Notes under the pieces: model-generated
The model's input: the letters and a program-made list of their open reading frames with translations, nothing else
Database searches by the model: none
Told to the model about the DNA's origin: nothing
Translations under genes and position numbers: made by a program
Origin: CAKOSP01 sp964404455
GTDB taxonomy: Bacteria > Bacillota_I > Bacilli_A > RF39 > UBA660
Assembly: GCA_964404455.1 (NCBI GenBank)
Contig: CAYOJY010000032.1
Coordinates: 1-10,032, forward strand
DNA: 10,032 bases
Direction: 5' to 3'
Part shown: piece after piece, positions 1 through 6,068 of the stretch
How positions within the stretch are numbered: the stretch's first letter is position 1
Layout: each line of letters begins with the position of its first letter

Positions 1-756
1 ATTTAATGGGGTTCTTATTTCATGAGACATACTAGATAAAAAATCACTTTTAGCTCGATTAGCTTTTTCAGCTTCTGTTCTTGCCAATTCCATTTCGGTA
101 AGTAACTTTATATCCGGGTTTTCGATTGTATGATACATAACTAAATTAATAAATGACATTAAAAATGAAGTGAAAATTAAATATGGATTAATAGTCCTGA
201 TTAATAAAGCGCCAATTATAAGTAATATAAATATATATACTGGGAAATATTTTCGATTATTAAAATTTTTGATATTAGAAATTATAATTAATAAAATCAA
301 AATAATATAACTGGCTATGCAAAAGAACAAAATATTTGTAGCCAGTCCATAAGTATTCATGTTATCACCATTATTAATGCCATACACCGGTAATACCATA
401 ATTAAGATACTTATAATAATATTTATAATTAAAGATATTTTAGTTACTAATTTTTTATTGTTTTCATTTTTTAAAGTAATCCATATTATGTAAATAAAAA
501 GGCACCATGTCCAAAATAAAAGTAAAATATAATCAATTCGATTGATAAAAAATACTAAATTATTTGTTTGATTTTTATAAATAGTATATAAAGCAAAAAA
601 GAGAAAACTCATTAAAATAGATTCAATTAAATTTATAATTAATTGAATGGCAAAAATTTTTGTTTCAACATTTTTAATTCTTTTTTTATTAAAAAATAAT
701 ATATTTAATAAAACTGCAATTAAAGCCGCAATGAAGGGTAATGTTAGGTTGTGCAT
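1..756 (-). CDS. Sensor histidine kinase with seven-helix membrane sensor, N-terminal part (cut by window edge)
   Basis: The first 252 codons of a membrane histidine kinase are present; the rest lies beyond base 1. Seven hydrophobic segments can be read at roughly residues 4-22, 33-60, 75-94, 105-124, 138-160, 170-186 and 191-208. A charged, helical linker (about 218-236) follows, then the H-box SDFLSSMSHEIRTPLN, with the likely phosphorylated histidine at residue 245. Such kinases autophosphorylate on this histidine and pass the phosphate to a response regulator. The catalytic ATPase domain, and any fused receiver, would lie outside the window. The sensor is almost entirely membrane-embedded with very short loops, suggesting a membrane-borne or small hydrophobic signal (inference). 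The start is the ATG at 756: TAAGG lies 8 bases upstream, and an upstream ATG at 776 hits a stop after five codons. The gene has its own promoter. No partner regulator is visible. Confidence 0.93.
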   Translation of the reverse strand, partial: MHNLTLPFIAALIAVLLNILFFNKKRIKNVETKIFAIQLIINLIESILMSFLFFALYTIYKNQTNNLVFFINRIDYILLLFWTWCLFIYIIWITLKNENNKKLVTKISLIINIIISILIMVLPVYGINNGDNMNTYGLATNILFFCIASYIILILLIIISNIKNFNNRKYFPVYIFILLIIGALLIRTINPYLIFTSFLMSFINLVMYHTIENPDIKLLTEMELARTEAEKANRAKSDFLSSMSHEIRTPLN

Positions 757-764
757 AATTATAA

Positions 765-769
765 CCTTA
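765..769 (-). promoter_or_regulatory. Ribosome binding site of the histidine kinase
   Basis: TAAGG on the minus strand lies 8 bases before the ATG at 756. It supports this start, because the only nearby upstream ATG (776) is closed by a stop codon. Confidence 0.65.
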
Positions 770-780
770 CTTTCATGTTT

Positions 781-809
781 ATTATAACTTTTTTAAAAAT
801 TATTTTCAA
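781..809 (-). promoter_or_regulatory. Sigma-A promoter of the histidine kinase
   Basis: On the minus strand, TTGAAA (804-809) is followed by a 17-base spacer and a perfect TATAAT (781-786). The expected start of transcription is near 774, giving a leader of only about 18 bases before the ATG. It sits between the preceding gene's terminator and the kinase, so the kinase is an independent unit. Confidence 0.8.
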
Positions 810-823
810 CTTTAATTTCATAA

Positions 824-853
824 AAAAAGCTTTAATTTTTTTAAAAGCTTTTT
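824..853 (-). terminator. Intrinsic terminator of the acyltransferase gene
   Basis: A perfect 10-bp inverted repeat (AAAAAGCTTT at 824-833, its complement at 844-853) with a 10-base loop. On the minus strand the second arm ends in a run of T. The stem is AT-rich with only two G-C pairs, so it is weak by textbook rules but normal for such a genome. It overlaps the TAA stop of the acyltransferase gene. Confidence 0.6.
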
Positions 854-2153
854 ATTTTCTAATCAACAGACGCGAATAATCAATACACTCATTAAAAATT
901 TGATGATTTTGCATAATTAATTTTATGCCACCAAATACTTGAACAGTTTCTTTATGAATTATACTTTCATCAGTGGTGCGATTAATAAACCTATCAATTT
1001 CTTCGTAAGCACTGGATGGACCTTTTTTCCCTTGTTCTTTAGTAATTTCAAGATAAAAATTAATATATTCCTCTTCATCTTTTTTCACTTGTTCCCAGGT
1101 TCGAGGATATGCCCTATCTAATGATCTATTAATTTCTCCAGATAGTTTATCCATTCTCCTAGTTAATTCATTTAAGCATTCAATAAGTCTTAGATTATAA
1201 TTTTTTATTACAGCACATCTTTTCAAATAATTCATTATTGGCGTAATATCAAAATTTTTGTTCATTTCCAATTTGGCAACAAAATCTTCTATAATAGGAT
1301 GAGTTTTTAAGAATTCAATTAATTCTTGTTCTAAGTCTAAATTAATATTATTTAACTGAAAATGATTAAAATTAATATATTTCTCCAAATCAGTCTTTGT
1401 AAGAATATCATTATACGTGATTTTATCTAATTTTTGATGCATACCGGCTAAATCATTATCCTCACTAGGCCTAAATAATTTTTGTTCTTTATAATCTTCA
1501 TATTTAAAGTAATTTATATCGCCAATTATATTTTCTCCGCGTTCATCCCATAGTACCCTTATTTCATTACCAACAGGTACGATGTAAGAACTGGCATTTA
1601 AAGCAATTTTGATTATTCCTAAAGATAATTGAAGATTTTCTCTTCCATAAACATTTGGCACTCCTTCAGGTGTTAGTAAAAGTGAATGATATTTTTCAAA
1701 CCTGGAGCCACTAAGTAATAAATTAGTGCAAATTTCAATCATTAATTTTCTATCTACTGGATCAAGTCTATCAAAAAAATAAATACCATTTATTCCTAGT
1801 AAAAATTCATTAATTGTACAATAAAATACTCTTTCATCGCCTGTAATAATATAAACATGAGGCAAAGCATGAGCAACATACCTTGGTGTATCAAATACCC
1901 CACGATGAGATGGAGCATATATTACTGGGTGATCAGTTGTTATTTTTTTTACATCTTCCGGTTTTGTATTTCCAAAAAGAACTCCACCACTTTTGGGATA
2001 TACAATTCTAACCGCTTTTTTATAGCATGGTGCGATCATATCTTTTATAGTATTTTTAAAATTAGATGGATCAGCTATGCCATTTTTTCTTAAATTTTCT
2101 TTTCTTTCGGCCATTTTTTGCATTGCACGGTCTAATCTTTTTTTATCAGTCAT
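852..2153 (-). CDS. PlsC-like 1-acyl-glycerol-phosphate acyltransferase family protein
   Basis: A 433-residue protein with the LPLAT/PlsC acyltransferase blocks in order: the catalytic HX4D motif (SHRGVFD, H83 and D88), the FFDR acceptor block (127-129), the TPEG block (161-164, standing for the family's PEGTR) and the IVPVG block (191-195). The family moves an acyl chain from acyl-ACP, acyl-CoA or acyl-phosphate to a lysophospholipid or related acceptor at the inner membrane face. Here the block III residues after PEG differ (VPN), so the acceptor is uncertain. No transmembrane helix is visible. Residues about 205-433 form a charged, helix-rich half that I cannot assign to a domain. The start is placed at the ATG at 2153: a TTG six bases upstream lies too close to AGGGGG, while the ATG lies 8 bases from it. 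The gene stands alone with its own promoter, a hairpin leader and a terminator. Confidence 0.85.
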   Translation of the reverse strand: MTDKKRLDRAMQKMAERKENLRKNGIADPSNFKNTIKDMIAPCYKKAVRIVYPKSGGVLFGNTKPEDVKKITTDHPVIYAPSHRGVFDTPRYVAHALPHVYIITGDERVFYCTINEFLLGINGIYFFDRLDPVDRKLMIEICTNLLLSGSRFEKYHSLLLTPEGVPNVYGRENLQLSLGIIKIALNASSYIVPVGNEIRVLWDERGENIIGDINYFKYEDYKEQKLFRPSEDNDLAGMHQKLDKITYNDILTKTDLEKYINFNHFQLNNINLDLEQELIEFLKTHPIIEDFVAKLEMNKNFDITPIMNYLKRCAVIKNYNLRLIECLNELTRRMDKLSGEINRSLDRAYPRTWEQVKKDEEEYINFYLEITKEQGKKGPSSAYEEIDRFINRTTDESIIHKETVQVFGGIKLIMQNHQIFNECIDYSRLLIRK

Positions 2154-2154
2154 T

Positions 2155-2177
2155 TCCAATTCCCCCTTTGAATTGGA
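2155..2177 (-). promoter_or_regulatory. Leader hairpin presenting the acyltransferase ribosome site in its loop
   Basis: A perfect 8-bp inverted repeat (TCCAATTC at 2155-2162, GAATTGGA at 2170-2177) encloses a 7-base loop that reads AAAGGGG on the minus strand, the core of the ribosome site. The stem ends one base before the ATG at 2153. The predicted transcript start (near 2175) lies at the outer edge of the stem, so the mRNA would begin with this hairpin, perhaps lacking its outermost one or two pairs. It could tune translation or be a landing site for a small RNA or protein (inference). Confidence 0.55.
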
Positions 2178-2181
2178 TTAT

Positions 2182-2209
2182 ATTATAGCATATTTATACA
2201 AAAAGTAAA
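2182..2209 (-). promoter_or_regulatory. Sigma-A promoter of the acyltransferase gene
   Basis: On the minus strand, TTTACT (2204-2209) precedes TATAAT (2182-2187) by 16 bases, with TGC directly before the -10, so it is an extended -10 element. Transcription should start near 2175, about 22 bases before the ATG. Confidence 0.75.
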
Positions 2210-2267
2210 TAAATTTCCCTAAAAATGTTTTTATTCGATCGAAAAAGTAAATAACGATATTAATCTT

Positions 2268-3713
2268 TTAATAGCTATTTCTTTTTCTAAAATTAGTTTT
2301 TTTGTTTGTTTTATAATCTTTTTTATAATCTTTTTTATAATCTTTAAAGTTACTCTTATTATAATTTTTTTTCTTCCCATTATTTTGTTTTTTTACAGAA
2401 ACAGGAGGTTCACCAGTCAAAGATATTTGATTAATATTGGTTTTTTTAGATAAATTTTCAATTAGTACTGACGCTAATTTTTCCGACCCAAATTGATTAA
2501 TTAATTCAATGGCAAAATCTTTTGTTGAAGTAACATCGATATCACTTAATTTTTGAATAATCGATTCTGTTATTCCTTTATTTCTAACCAAGTTTACATC
2601 CATAGCTGTTGGAATACTTTTTTCAGATATTACTGTATTCATTTTATTTTCAATTTTTCTTATGTGATTAATTTCATTATCTTTAATAAAAGTATAAGAT
2701 ATTCCGTGTCTTTTAGCACGACCGGTTCTTCCTATTCTGTGAACATAAAAATCCACTTCTTGTGGTAAATCAAAATTATAAACATGGGTAATGTTACTAA
2801 TATCTAATCCTCGAGCAGCTACATCCGTTGCAACTAAAATATTAATTTTATTTTCTCTAAAAGTTTTCATAACATTATTTCTCTGTTGTTGAGATAAATC
2901 TCCGTGGATTCCTAATGATTTGTAACCACATTTGTTTAAAGCTTCATTTAATTCATCAACACGTCTTTTAGTTCTTCCAAATATAATTGCCGATTTAAAA
3001 GAATTTATATCTAATAATTTAGTTAAAGTTGTAAATTTTTGTTTTTCTTTCATTAATATGTAATATTGTTCAATATTTAAAGAATTTGTTTCTTTATTTT
3101 TAACACTTATAAAAGAATAATCATCCATAATTATTTTACTTAAAGTTAATATTTGTTTGGAAATAGTAGCACTAAAGCATAAAGTTTGTTTTTCAACAGG
3201 TATTTGTTTATTAATAATCTTAATATCCTCTATGAAACCTTCTTTTAACATTTCATCTACTTCATCTAATACAAAATATTTTACATGTTTTAAATCAAGA
3301 TTTTTATTTCGTAAATGATCATTAATTCTGCCTAATGTTCCAACCACAATAGCGGGTTTTTTATTTAATTCCTTTGCTTGATCTCTAATAGACATTCCCC
3401 CAACTAAAGTTGCATAAGTTGGTTTTACAAATTTACCTAATTTATCAATTTCAGTTACAATTTGCATCGCTAACTCTCTCGTTGGTGTAACTATTAAACA
3501 TTCTATATTCTTTGTTCCAAAATCAATATTGTTTAATAATGGTATCACAAATGCTGCTGTTTTTCCTGTGCCAGTTTCAGCTTCACCAATAATATTTTTT
3601 CCAATAAGTATTGCTGGTATAGCTTTCTCTTGTATTGGCATCATTTCATCAAATCCAAGATAATCTAATCCTTTTTTTATTTTTTCATTTATTTTTAATT
3701 CTGCAAATTTCAT
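2268..3713 (-). CDS. cshA: DEAD-box ATP-dependent RNA helicase, CshA/DeaD type, with DEVD motif
   Basis: A 481-residue superfamily 2 RNA helicase with the motifs in order: Q motif (F21 to Q28), Walker A AETGTGKT (45-52), Ia PTREL (77-81), GG (105-106), Ib GTLGR (125-129), II DEVD (150-153), III SAT (181-183), V (about 294-305, with ATDVAARGLDI) and VI HRIGRTGR (325-332). These enzymes unwind short RNA duplexes in ribosome assembly and mRNA decay. A region at about 370-425 resembles the extra domain of CshA/DeaD, followed by a lysine-rich tail (440-480) with KDYK repeats, likely for RNA binding. Two core motifs differ from the family: DEVD instead of DEAD, and GTLGR instead of GTPGR. Length fits CshA (about 490). 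The ATG at 3713 has AGAGG five bases upstream. The CshA assignment is by layout, so another DEAD-box subfamily remains possible. It has its own promoter and a structured leader. Confidence 0.92.
   Translation of the reverse strand: MKFAELKINEKIKKGLDYLGFDEMMPIQEKAIPAILIGKNIIGEAETGTGKTAAFVIPLLNNIDFGTKNIECLIVTPTRELAMQIVTEIDKLGKFVKPTYATLVGGMSIRDQAKELNKKPAIVVGTLGRINDHLRNKNLDLKHVKYFVLDEVDEMLKEGFIEDIKIINKQIPVEKQTLCFSATISKQILTLSKIIMDDYSFISVKNKETNSLNIEQYYILMKEKQKFTTLTKLLDINSFKSAIIFGRTKRRVDELNEALNKCGYKSLGIHGDLSQQQRNNVMKTFRENKINILVATDVAARGLDISNITHVYNFDLPQEVDFYVHRIGRTGRAKRHGISYTFIKDNEINHIRKIENKMNTVISEKSIPTAMDVNLVRNKGITESIIQKLSDIDVTSTKDFAIELINQFGSEKLASVLIENLSKKTNINQISLTGEPPVSVKKQNNGKKKNYNKSNFKDYKKDYKKDYKTNKKTNFRKRNSY
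2311..2345 (-). repeat. Three tandem copies of a 12-base unit coding KDYK
   Basis: The plus-strand unit TTATAATCTTTT occurs at 2311-2322 and 2323-2334, and again, lacking its last base, at 2335-2345. It encodes three KDYK repeats in the basic tail of the helicase. Being a multiple of three, gain or loss of a unit would change tail length without a frameshift. Confidence 0.9.
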
Positions 3714-3718
3714 TTTTT

Positions 3719-3738
3719 CCTCTTTTCATAAAAAAGAG
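3719..3738 (-). promoter_or_regulatory. Helicase ribosome site folded into a hairpin
   Basis: On the minus strand, CTCTTTT (3738-3732) and AAAAGAG (3726-3720) form a 7-bp stem with a 5-base loop. The second arm contains most of the AGAGG ribosome site (3723-3719) of the helicase. Its first arm overlaps the 3' arm and U-run of the terminator-like hairpin just upstream, so the two structures exclude each other. Confidence 0.5.
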
Positions 3739-3764
3739 ACGCCTTCTAAATCAAAGCATCCCTT
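3730..3764 (-). terminator. Terminator-like hairpin (possible attenuator) inside the helicase leader
   Basis: In the minus-strand RNA, AAGGGAUGCU (3764-3755) can pair with GGCGUCUCUU (3743-3734) over ten positions, three of them G-U, around an 11-base loop, and runs into six U (3735-3730). This is the form of an intrinsic terminator, located between the promoter and the start codon of the helicase. It could be an attenuator; the wobble pairs make it only moderately strong. Confidence 0.45.
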
Positions 3765-3782
3765 AATTAAAAACTATATAGA

Positions 3783-3811
3783 ATATTAACACAAATATAT
3801 AGCTTAGTCAA
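3783..3811 (-). promoter_or_regulatory. Sigma-A promoter of the RNA helicase
   Basis: On the minus strand, TTGACT (3806-3811), a 17-base spacer, and TAATAT (3783-3788) preceded by TGT (extended -10). Transcription should start near 3776, giving a leader of about 62 bases, the longest of the five genes in the window. Confidence 0.75.
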
Positions 3812-3862
3812 TTGTAAATAATCTAAAAATTAGAACTGTGAATTGCTAAAGTAAATTATTGG

Positions 3863-3893
3863 CACTTTATTTATTAATTATCGTAAATAAGTG
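3863..3893 (-). terminator. Weak hairpin downstream of recG, possible terminator
   Basis: CACTTATTTA and TAAATAAAGTG (minus strand) can form a 10-bp stem with one bulged A, three bases after the recG stop codon. No proper U-run follows, so termination here would be leaky at best. Confidence 0.3.
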
Positions 3894-3895
3894 AA

Positions 3896-5860
3896 TTATT
3901 TGGATAAATCATTTATTATTTTAAGATAATTTTCATCTGTTAAATAATCATTTTTTCCCATATATTCTTCACAATCTTTTTGAGCTTGCAAAAGTATTTT
4001 TAAATCTCTTTTTATATCAGCAATTTTAAAAAACATATCCCCACTTTGCCTTATTCCGAAAAGATCCCCTTCTTTTCTCTGAAAAAAGTCTTTTTCAGTA
4101 ATATAAAATCCATCACTACTTTCTTCCATTACTTTTAAGCGTTCATTATCATGATTACTAATTAAATAACAAAAAGCATCACTATTACCGCGACCTATTC
4201 TTCCTCTTAATTGATGTAAAGTTGCCAAACCAAATCTTTCAGCATTAAATATAATCATCATGCTGGCATTGGGAATATCTATTCCAACTTCGATAACTGT
4301 CGTTGAAATTAATATTTGAATTTCATTAACAGCAAAATCATGCATAATAGCTTCTTTTTCATTTTGTTTCATTGCACCATGAATTATTTCAATTTTATAG
4401 TTTTTGAATACTTTTAAAAAGTTTTCTTTTAATTTTGTAACACTATTTAATTCACTTTCTTCGTTTTCAATTAAAGGAGCTACTACAAATATTTGATGAT
4501 TTTTTTTAACTTCTTCTAAAACATGTTTTAAAACATCTTTTATTTCATCCTCTTTTTTTATTTGGGTAATTACTTCTTTTCTTCCTAAAGGTTTAGTTTT
4601 AATGATAGATATATCTGTATCCCGATAAATTACCAAAGCATAAGTTCTAGGAATCGGGGTGGCCGATAAATATAATACATCGGGATTTATTCCTTTATTT
4701 TCTAAACTTTTTCTTTGATTAACGCCAAAACGATGCTGTTCATCAGTAATAATCAAGCCTAAATTTTGAAAAATGATATCTTCACTGATTAAAGCATGGG
4801 TGCCAATTAATAAATCAATTTCACCGTTAATGAGTCTTTCTTTAATACTATTTTTTTCTTTTTTATTCATTTTGCCGGTTATTAATTCGATATTTAATTC
4901 CGCAAGAATTTTTTTTAAATTAGAATAATGTTGAGAAGCAAGAATTTCTGTTGGAGCCATATAAGCTGATTGATAGCCGGCTAAAAAATTTAAATATATC
5001 CCATAAATAGCTACGAGGGTTTTACCGCTACCGACATCTCCCATTATAAGACGATTCATCCTTTTTTTACTAAGCATATCATTTTTGATATCTGCAAATG
5101 CCAATAATTGATCCTTCGTTGGAATAAATCCCAAGTTATTAGCAAACTGTTTTTCTTTATTTAAATCGATAATCTTTGCTTTACCAATATCTTTATCATT
5201 GATTATTTTTAAATAATTTACTTTAAACATAAAAACAAAAAATTCTTCATAAATTAATTTTAATTTGGCCATTTTTATATCTTCAATACTTGCTGGTAAA
5301 TGAATTTTTTTTAAGGCTTCCATTTTAGATAAAAATTTATATTTTTGATTAATATAATTTGGCACTAAATCTAATACTGGATAATTTAATTCCAATCCCG
5401 CCCAAATGATTTTAGATAATACATTTTGCTTTAACCCAGCAATTAAATGATAAATAGGTTCAATTCTATTATTTTCAATATTAAATATAATATTGGAAGC
5501 AATAAAAGTATTTTTTAAATGATCATATTTACCATGTAAAACAATTTCTTTATTTATTTTTAAATTATTTTTTAAAAATGAACGATTAAAAATAGTAACA
5601 TTAAAATTAATATGATTAGAAGTGGCAATAAAAGATAATTTATTAAAGTTTTTTTTAATAAATGCGACTTTAGGTATCGTTAAAATTTTTGATTTAATAT
5701 AAATTGTATCAGTGCTGGTTTGGTTATTTAGATTGAAAAACTTAATAATATTATAACGATATGGATAATAATTTAATAAATCTTCCAAAGAAAATATATT
5801 GGTTTTTTTCAATAAATTTAAGGTTTTATCACCAACACCTTTTAATATTTTTAATTCCAT
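3896..5860 (-). CDS. recG: ATP-dependent DNA helicase RecG
   Basis: A 654-residue protein covering the whole RecG family. The N-terminal wedge/OB part begins with the LKGVGDKT stretch (residues 5-13). The helicase core has Walker A GDVGSGKT (274-281), Ia APTEILASQH (302-311), DEQH box (373-376), SATPIPRT (399-406), IHGAMK (493-498), STTVIEVGIDIP (519-530) and LRGRIGRG (551-558). The TRG region that couples ATP use to DNA translocation follows to about 615. RecG regresses stalled replication forks and branch-migrates Holliday junctions. Length is slightly under the usual 680-690. The start is set at the ATG at 5860, with AGGAG five bases upstream. A reading frame opens 28 codons earlier, but the promoter lies inside that extension and those residues do not belong to the family. 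The gene is monocistronic and divergent from the putative small RNA. Confidence 0.96.
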   Translation of the reverse strand: MELKILKGVGDKTLNLLKKTNIFSLEDLLNYYPYRYNIIKFFNLNNQTSTDTIYIKSKILTIPKVAFIKKNFNKLSFIATSNHINFNVTIFNRSFLKNNLKINKEIVLHGKYDHLKNTFIASNIIFNIENNRIEPIYHLIAGLKQNVLSKIIWAGLELNYPVLDLVPNYINQKYKFLSKMEALKKIHLPASIEDIKMAKLKLIYEEFFVFMFKVNYLKIINDKDIGKAKIIDLNKEKQFANNLGFIPTKDQLLAFADIKNDMLSKKRMNRLIMGDVGSGKTLVAIYGIYLNFLAGYQSAYMAPTEILASQHYSNLKKILAELNIELITGKMNKKEKNSIKERLINGEIDLLIGTHALISEDIIFQNLGLIITDEQHRFGVNQRKSLENKGINPDVLYLSATPIPRTYALVIYRDTDISIIKTKPLGRKEVITQIKKEDEIKDVLKHVLEEVKKNHQIFVVAPLIENEESELNSVTKLKENFLKVFKNYKIEIIHGAMKQNEKEAIMHDFAVNEIQILISTTVIEVGIDIPNASMMIIFNAERFGLATLHQLRGRIGRGNSDAFCYLISNHDNERLKVMEESSDGFYITEKDFFQRKEGDLFGIRQSGDMFFKIADIKRDLKILLQAQKDCEEYMGKNDYLTDENYLKIINDLSK

Positions 5861-5865
5861 TTTAT

Positions 5866-5870
5866 CTCCT
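5866..5870 (-). promoter_or_regulatory. Ribosome binding site that sets the recG start
   Basis: AGGAG on the minus strand, five bases before the ATG at 5860. No comparable site precedes the upstream alternative start at 5944, which supports the 654-residue protein. Confidence 0.75.
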
Positions 5871-5876
5871 GGTTGT

Positions 5877-5885
5877 ATTATAACA
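5877..5885 (-). promoter_or_regulatory. Extended -10 promoter of recG
   Basis: TGTTATAAT on the minus strand is a consensus extended -10 element. The matching -35 position (5900-5905) reads AATACT, which is poor, as is usual for TGn promoters. Transcription would begin near 5870, leaving a leader of about ten bases. The -35 area overlaps that of the divergent plus-strand promoter. Confidence 0.65.
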
Positions 5886-5903
5886 AAATTTGTTCGAAAA
5901 GTA

Positions 5904-5932
5904 TTGACAAAAGAATCAAAATCGATTAGGAT
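5904..5932 (+). promoter_or_regulatory. Sigma-A promoter of the putative small RNA
   Basis: TTGACA (5904-5909, perfect -35), a 17-base spacer, and TAGGAT (5927-5932, four of six consensus bases). It is the only clear plus-strand promoter in the window. The predicted transcript start (about 5939) falls at the foot of the first hairpin of the RNA. Confidence 0.65.
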
Positions 5933-5938
5933 AGTATT

Positions 5939-6036
5939 CACCAATTCACTTAAGAAGGCGAATTGGTACTAGTATCACACTAGTCAACCCCTTTTTATTC
6001 TTTGAAGTTACCTACTTGGGTAACTTCTCTTTTTTT
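5939..6036 (+). ncRNA. Putative small regulatory RNA, about 98 nt, not assigned to a known family
   Basis: The stretch between a consensus promoter and a strong terminator holds no ATG and no usable reading frame. It folds as hairpin 1 (ACCAATTC 5940-5947 with GAATTGGT 5960-5967, 12-base loop), hairpin 2 (ACTAGT 5968-5973 with ACTAGT 5979-5984, 5-base loop), an unpaired stretch containing CCCCTTTTT (5988-5996 in 5985-6003), then the terminator hairpin. The layout is that of a trans-acting sRNA with a C-rich seed able to pair with purine-rich ribosome sites, as in the UCCC-motif sRNAs of staphylococci. I do not recognise it as tmRNA, 6S, SRP RNA, RNase P or a known riboswitch. It is divergent from recG and follows the nifJ terminator from the opposite side. 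Structure is read from the sequence; the regulatory role is inference. Confidence 0.6.
6004..6036 (+). terminator. Intrinsic terminator of the putative small RNA
   Basis: A perfect 9-bp stem (GAAGTTACC 6004-6012, GGTAACTTC 6019-6027) with a 6-base loop, followed by TCTTTTTTT. The T-run is on the plus strand only; on the minus strand the hairpin is followed by AAAGAATAAA. It therefore serves a plus-strand transcript and is the strongest terminator in the window. Confidence 0.85.
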
Positions 6037-6040
6037 GTTA

Positions 6041-6068
6041 ATAAATAAAAATAAGTCTTTCGACTCAT
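6041..6068 (-). terminator. Intrinsic terminator of nifJ
   Basis: On the minus strand, ATGAGTC and GACTTAT (6062-6068 and 6051-6057) form a 7-bp stem, one pair a G-U wobble, closed by a GAAA tetraloop and followed by TTTTATTTATT. The nifJ TGA stop (6065-6067) lies inside the stem. Confidence 0.7.

Noticed and set aside
2154..2159. TTG start two codons upstream for the acyltransferase
   Set aside because: The AGGGGG ribosome site almost touches this TTG, whereas it is 8 bases from the ATG at 2153.
2234..2243. Palindrome TTCGATCGAA between the helicase and acyltransferase genes
   Set aside because: It cannot form a terminator loop, and a 10-bp palindrome 25 bases upstream of a -35 is too little evidence for an operator.
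2311..2345. CRISPR-like array
   Set aside because: The repeats are 12 bases, contiguous without spacers and in frame within the helicase tail.
939..2768. Short plus-strand reading frames at 939-1121, 1857-2093 and 2553-2768
   Set aside because: They lie opposite well-supported genes, are rich in Phe/Ile/Tyr as expected of antisense AT-rich sequence, and show no family resemblance.
5861..5944. 28-codon upstream extension of recG
   Set aside because: The residues are unlike RecG, no ribosome site precedes it, and the recG extended -10 and ribosome site lie within it.
5939..6000. T-box or amino-acid riboswitch reading of the hairpins beside recG
   Set aside because: No T-box bulge (TGGNACCGCG) or specifier loop is present, and no gene follows on the plus strand.
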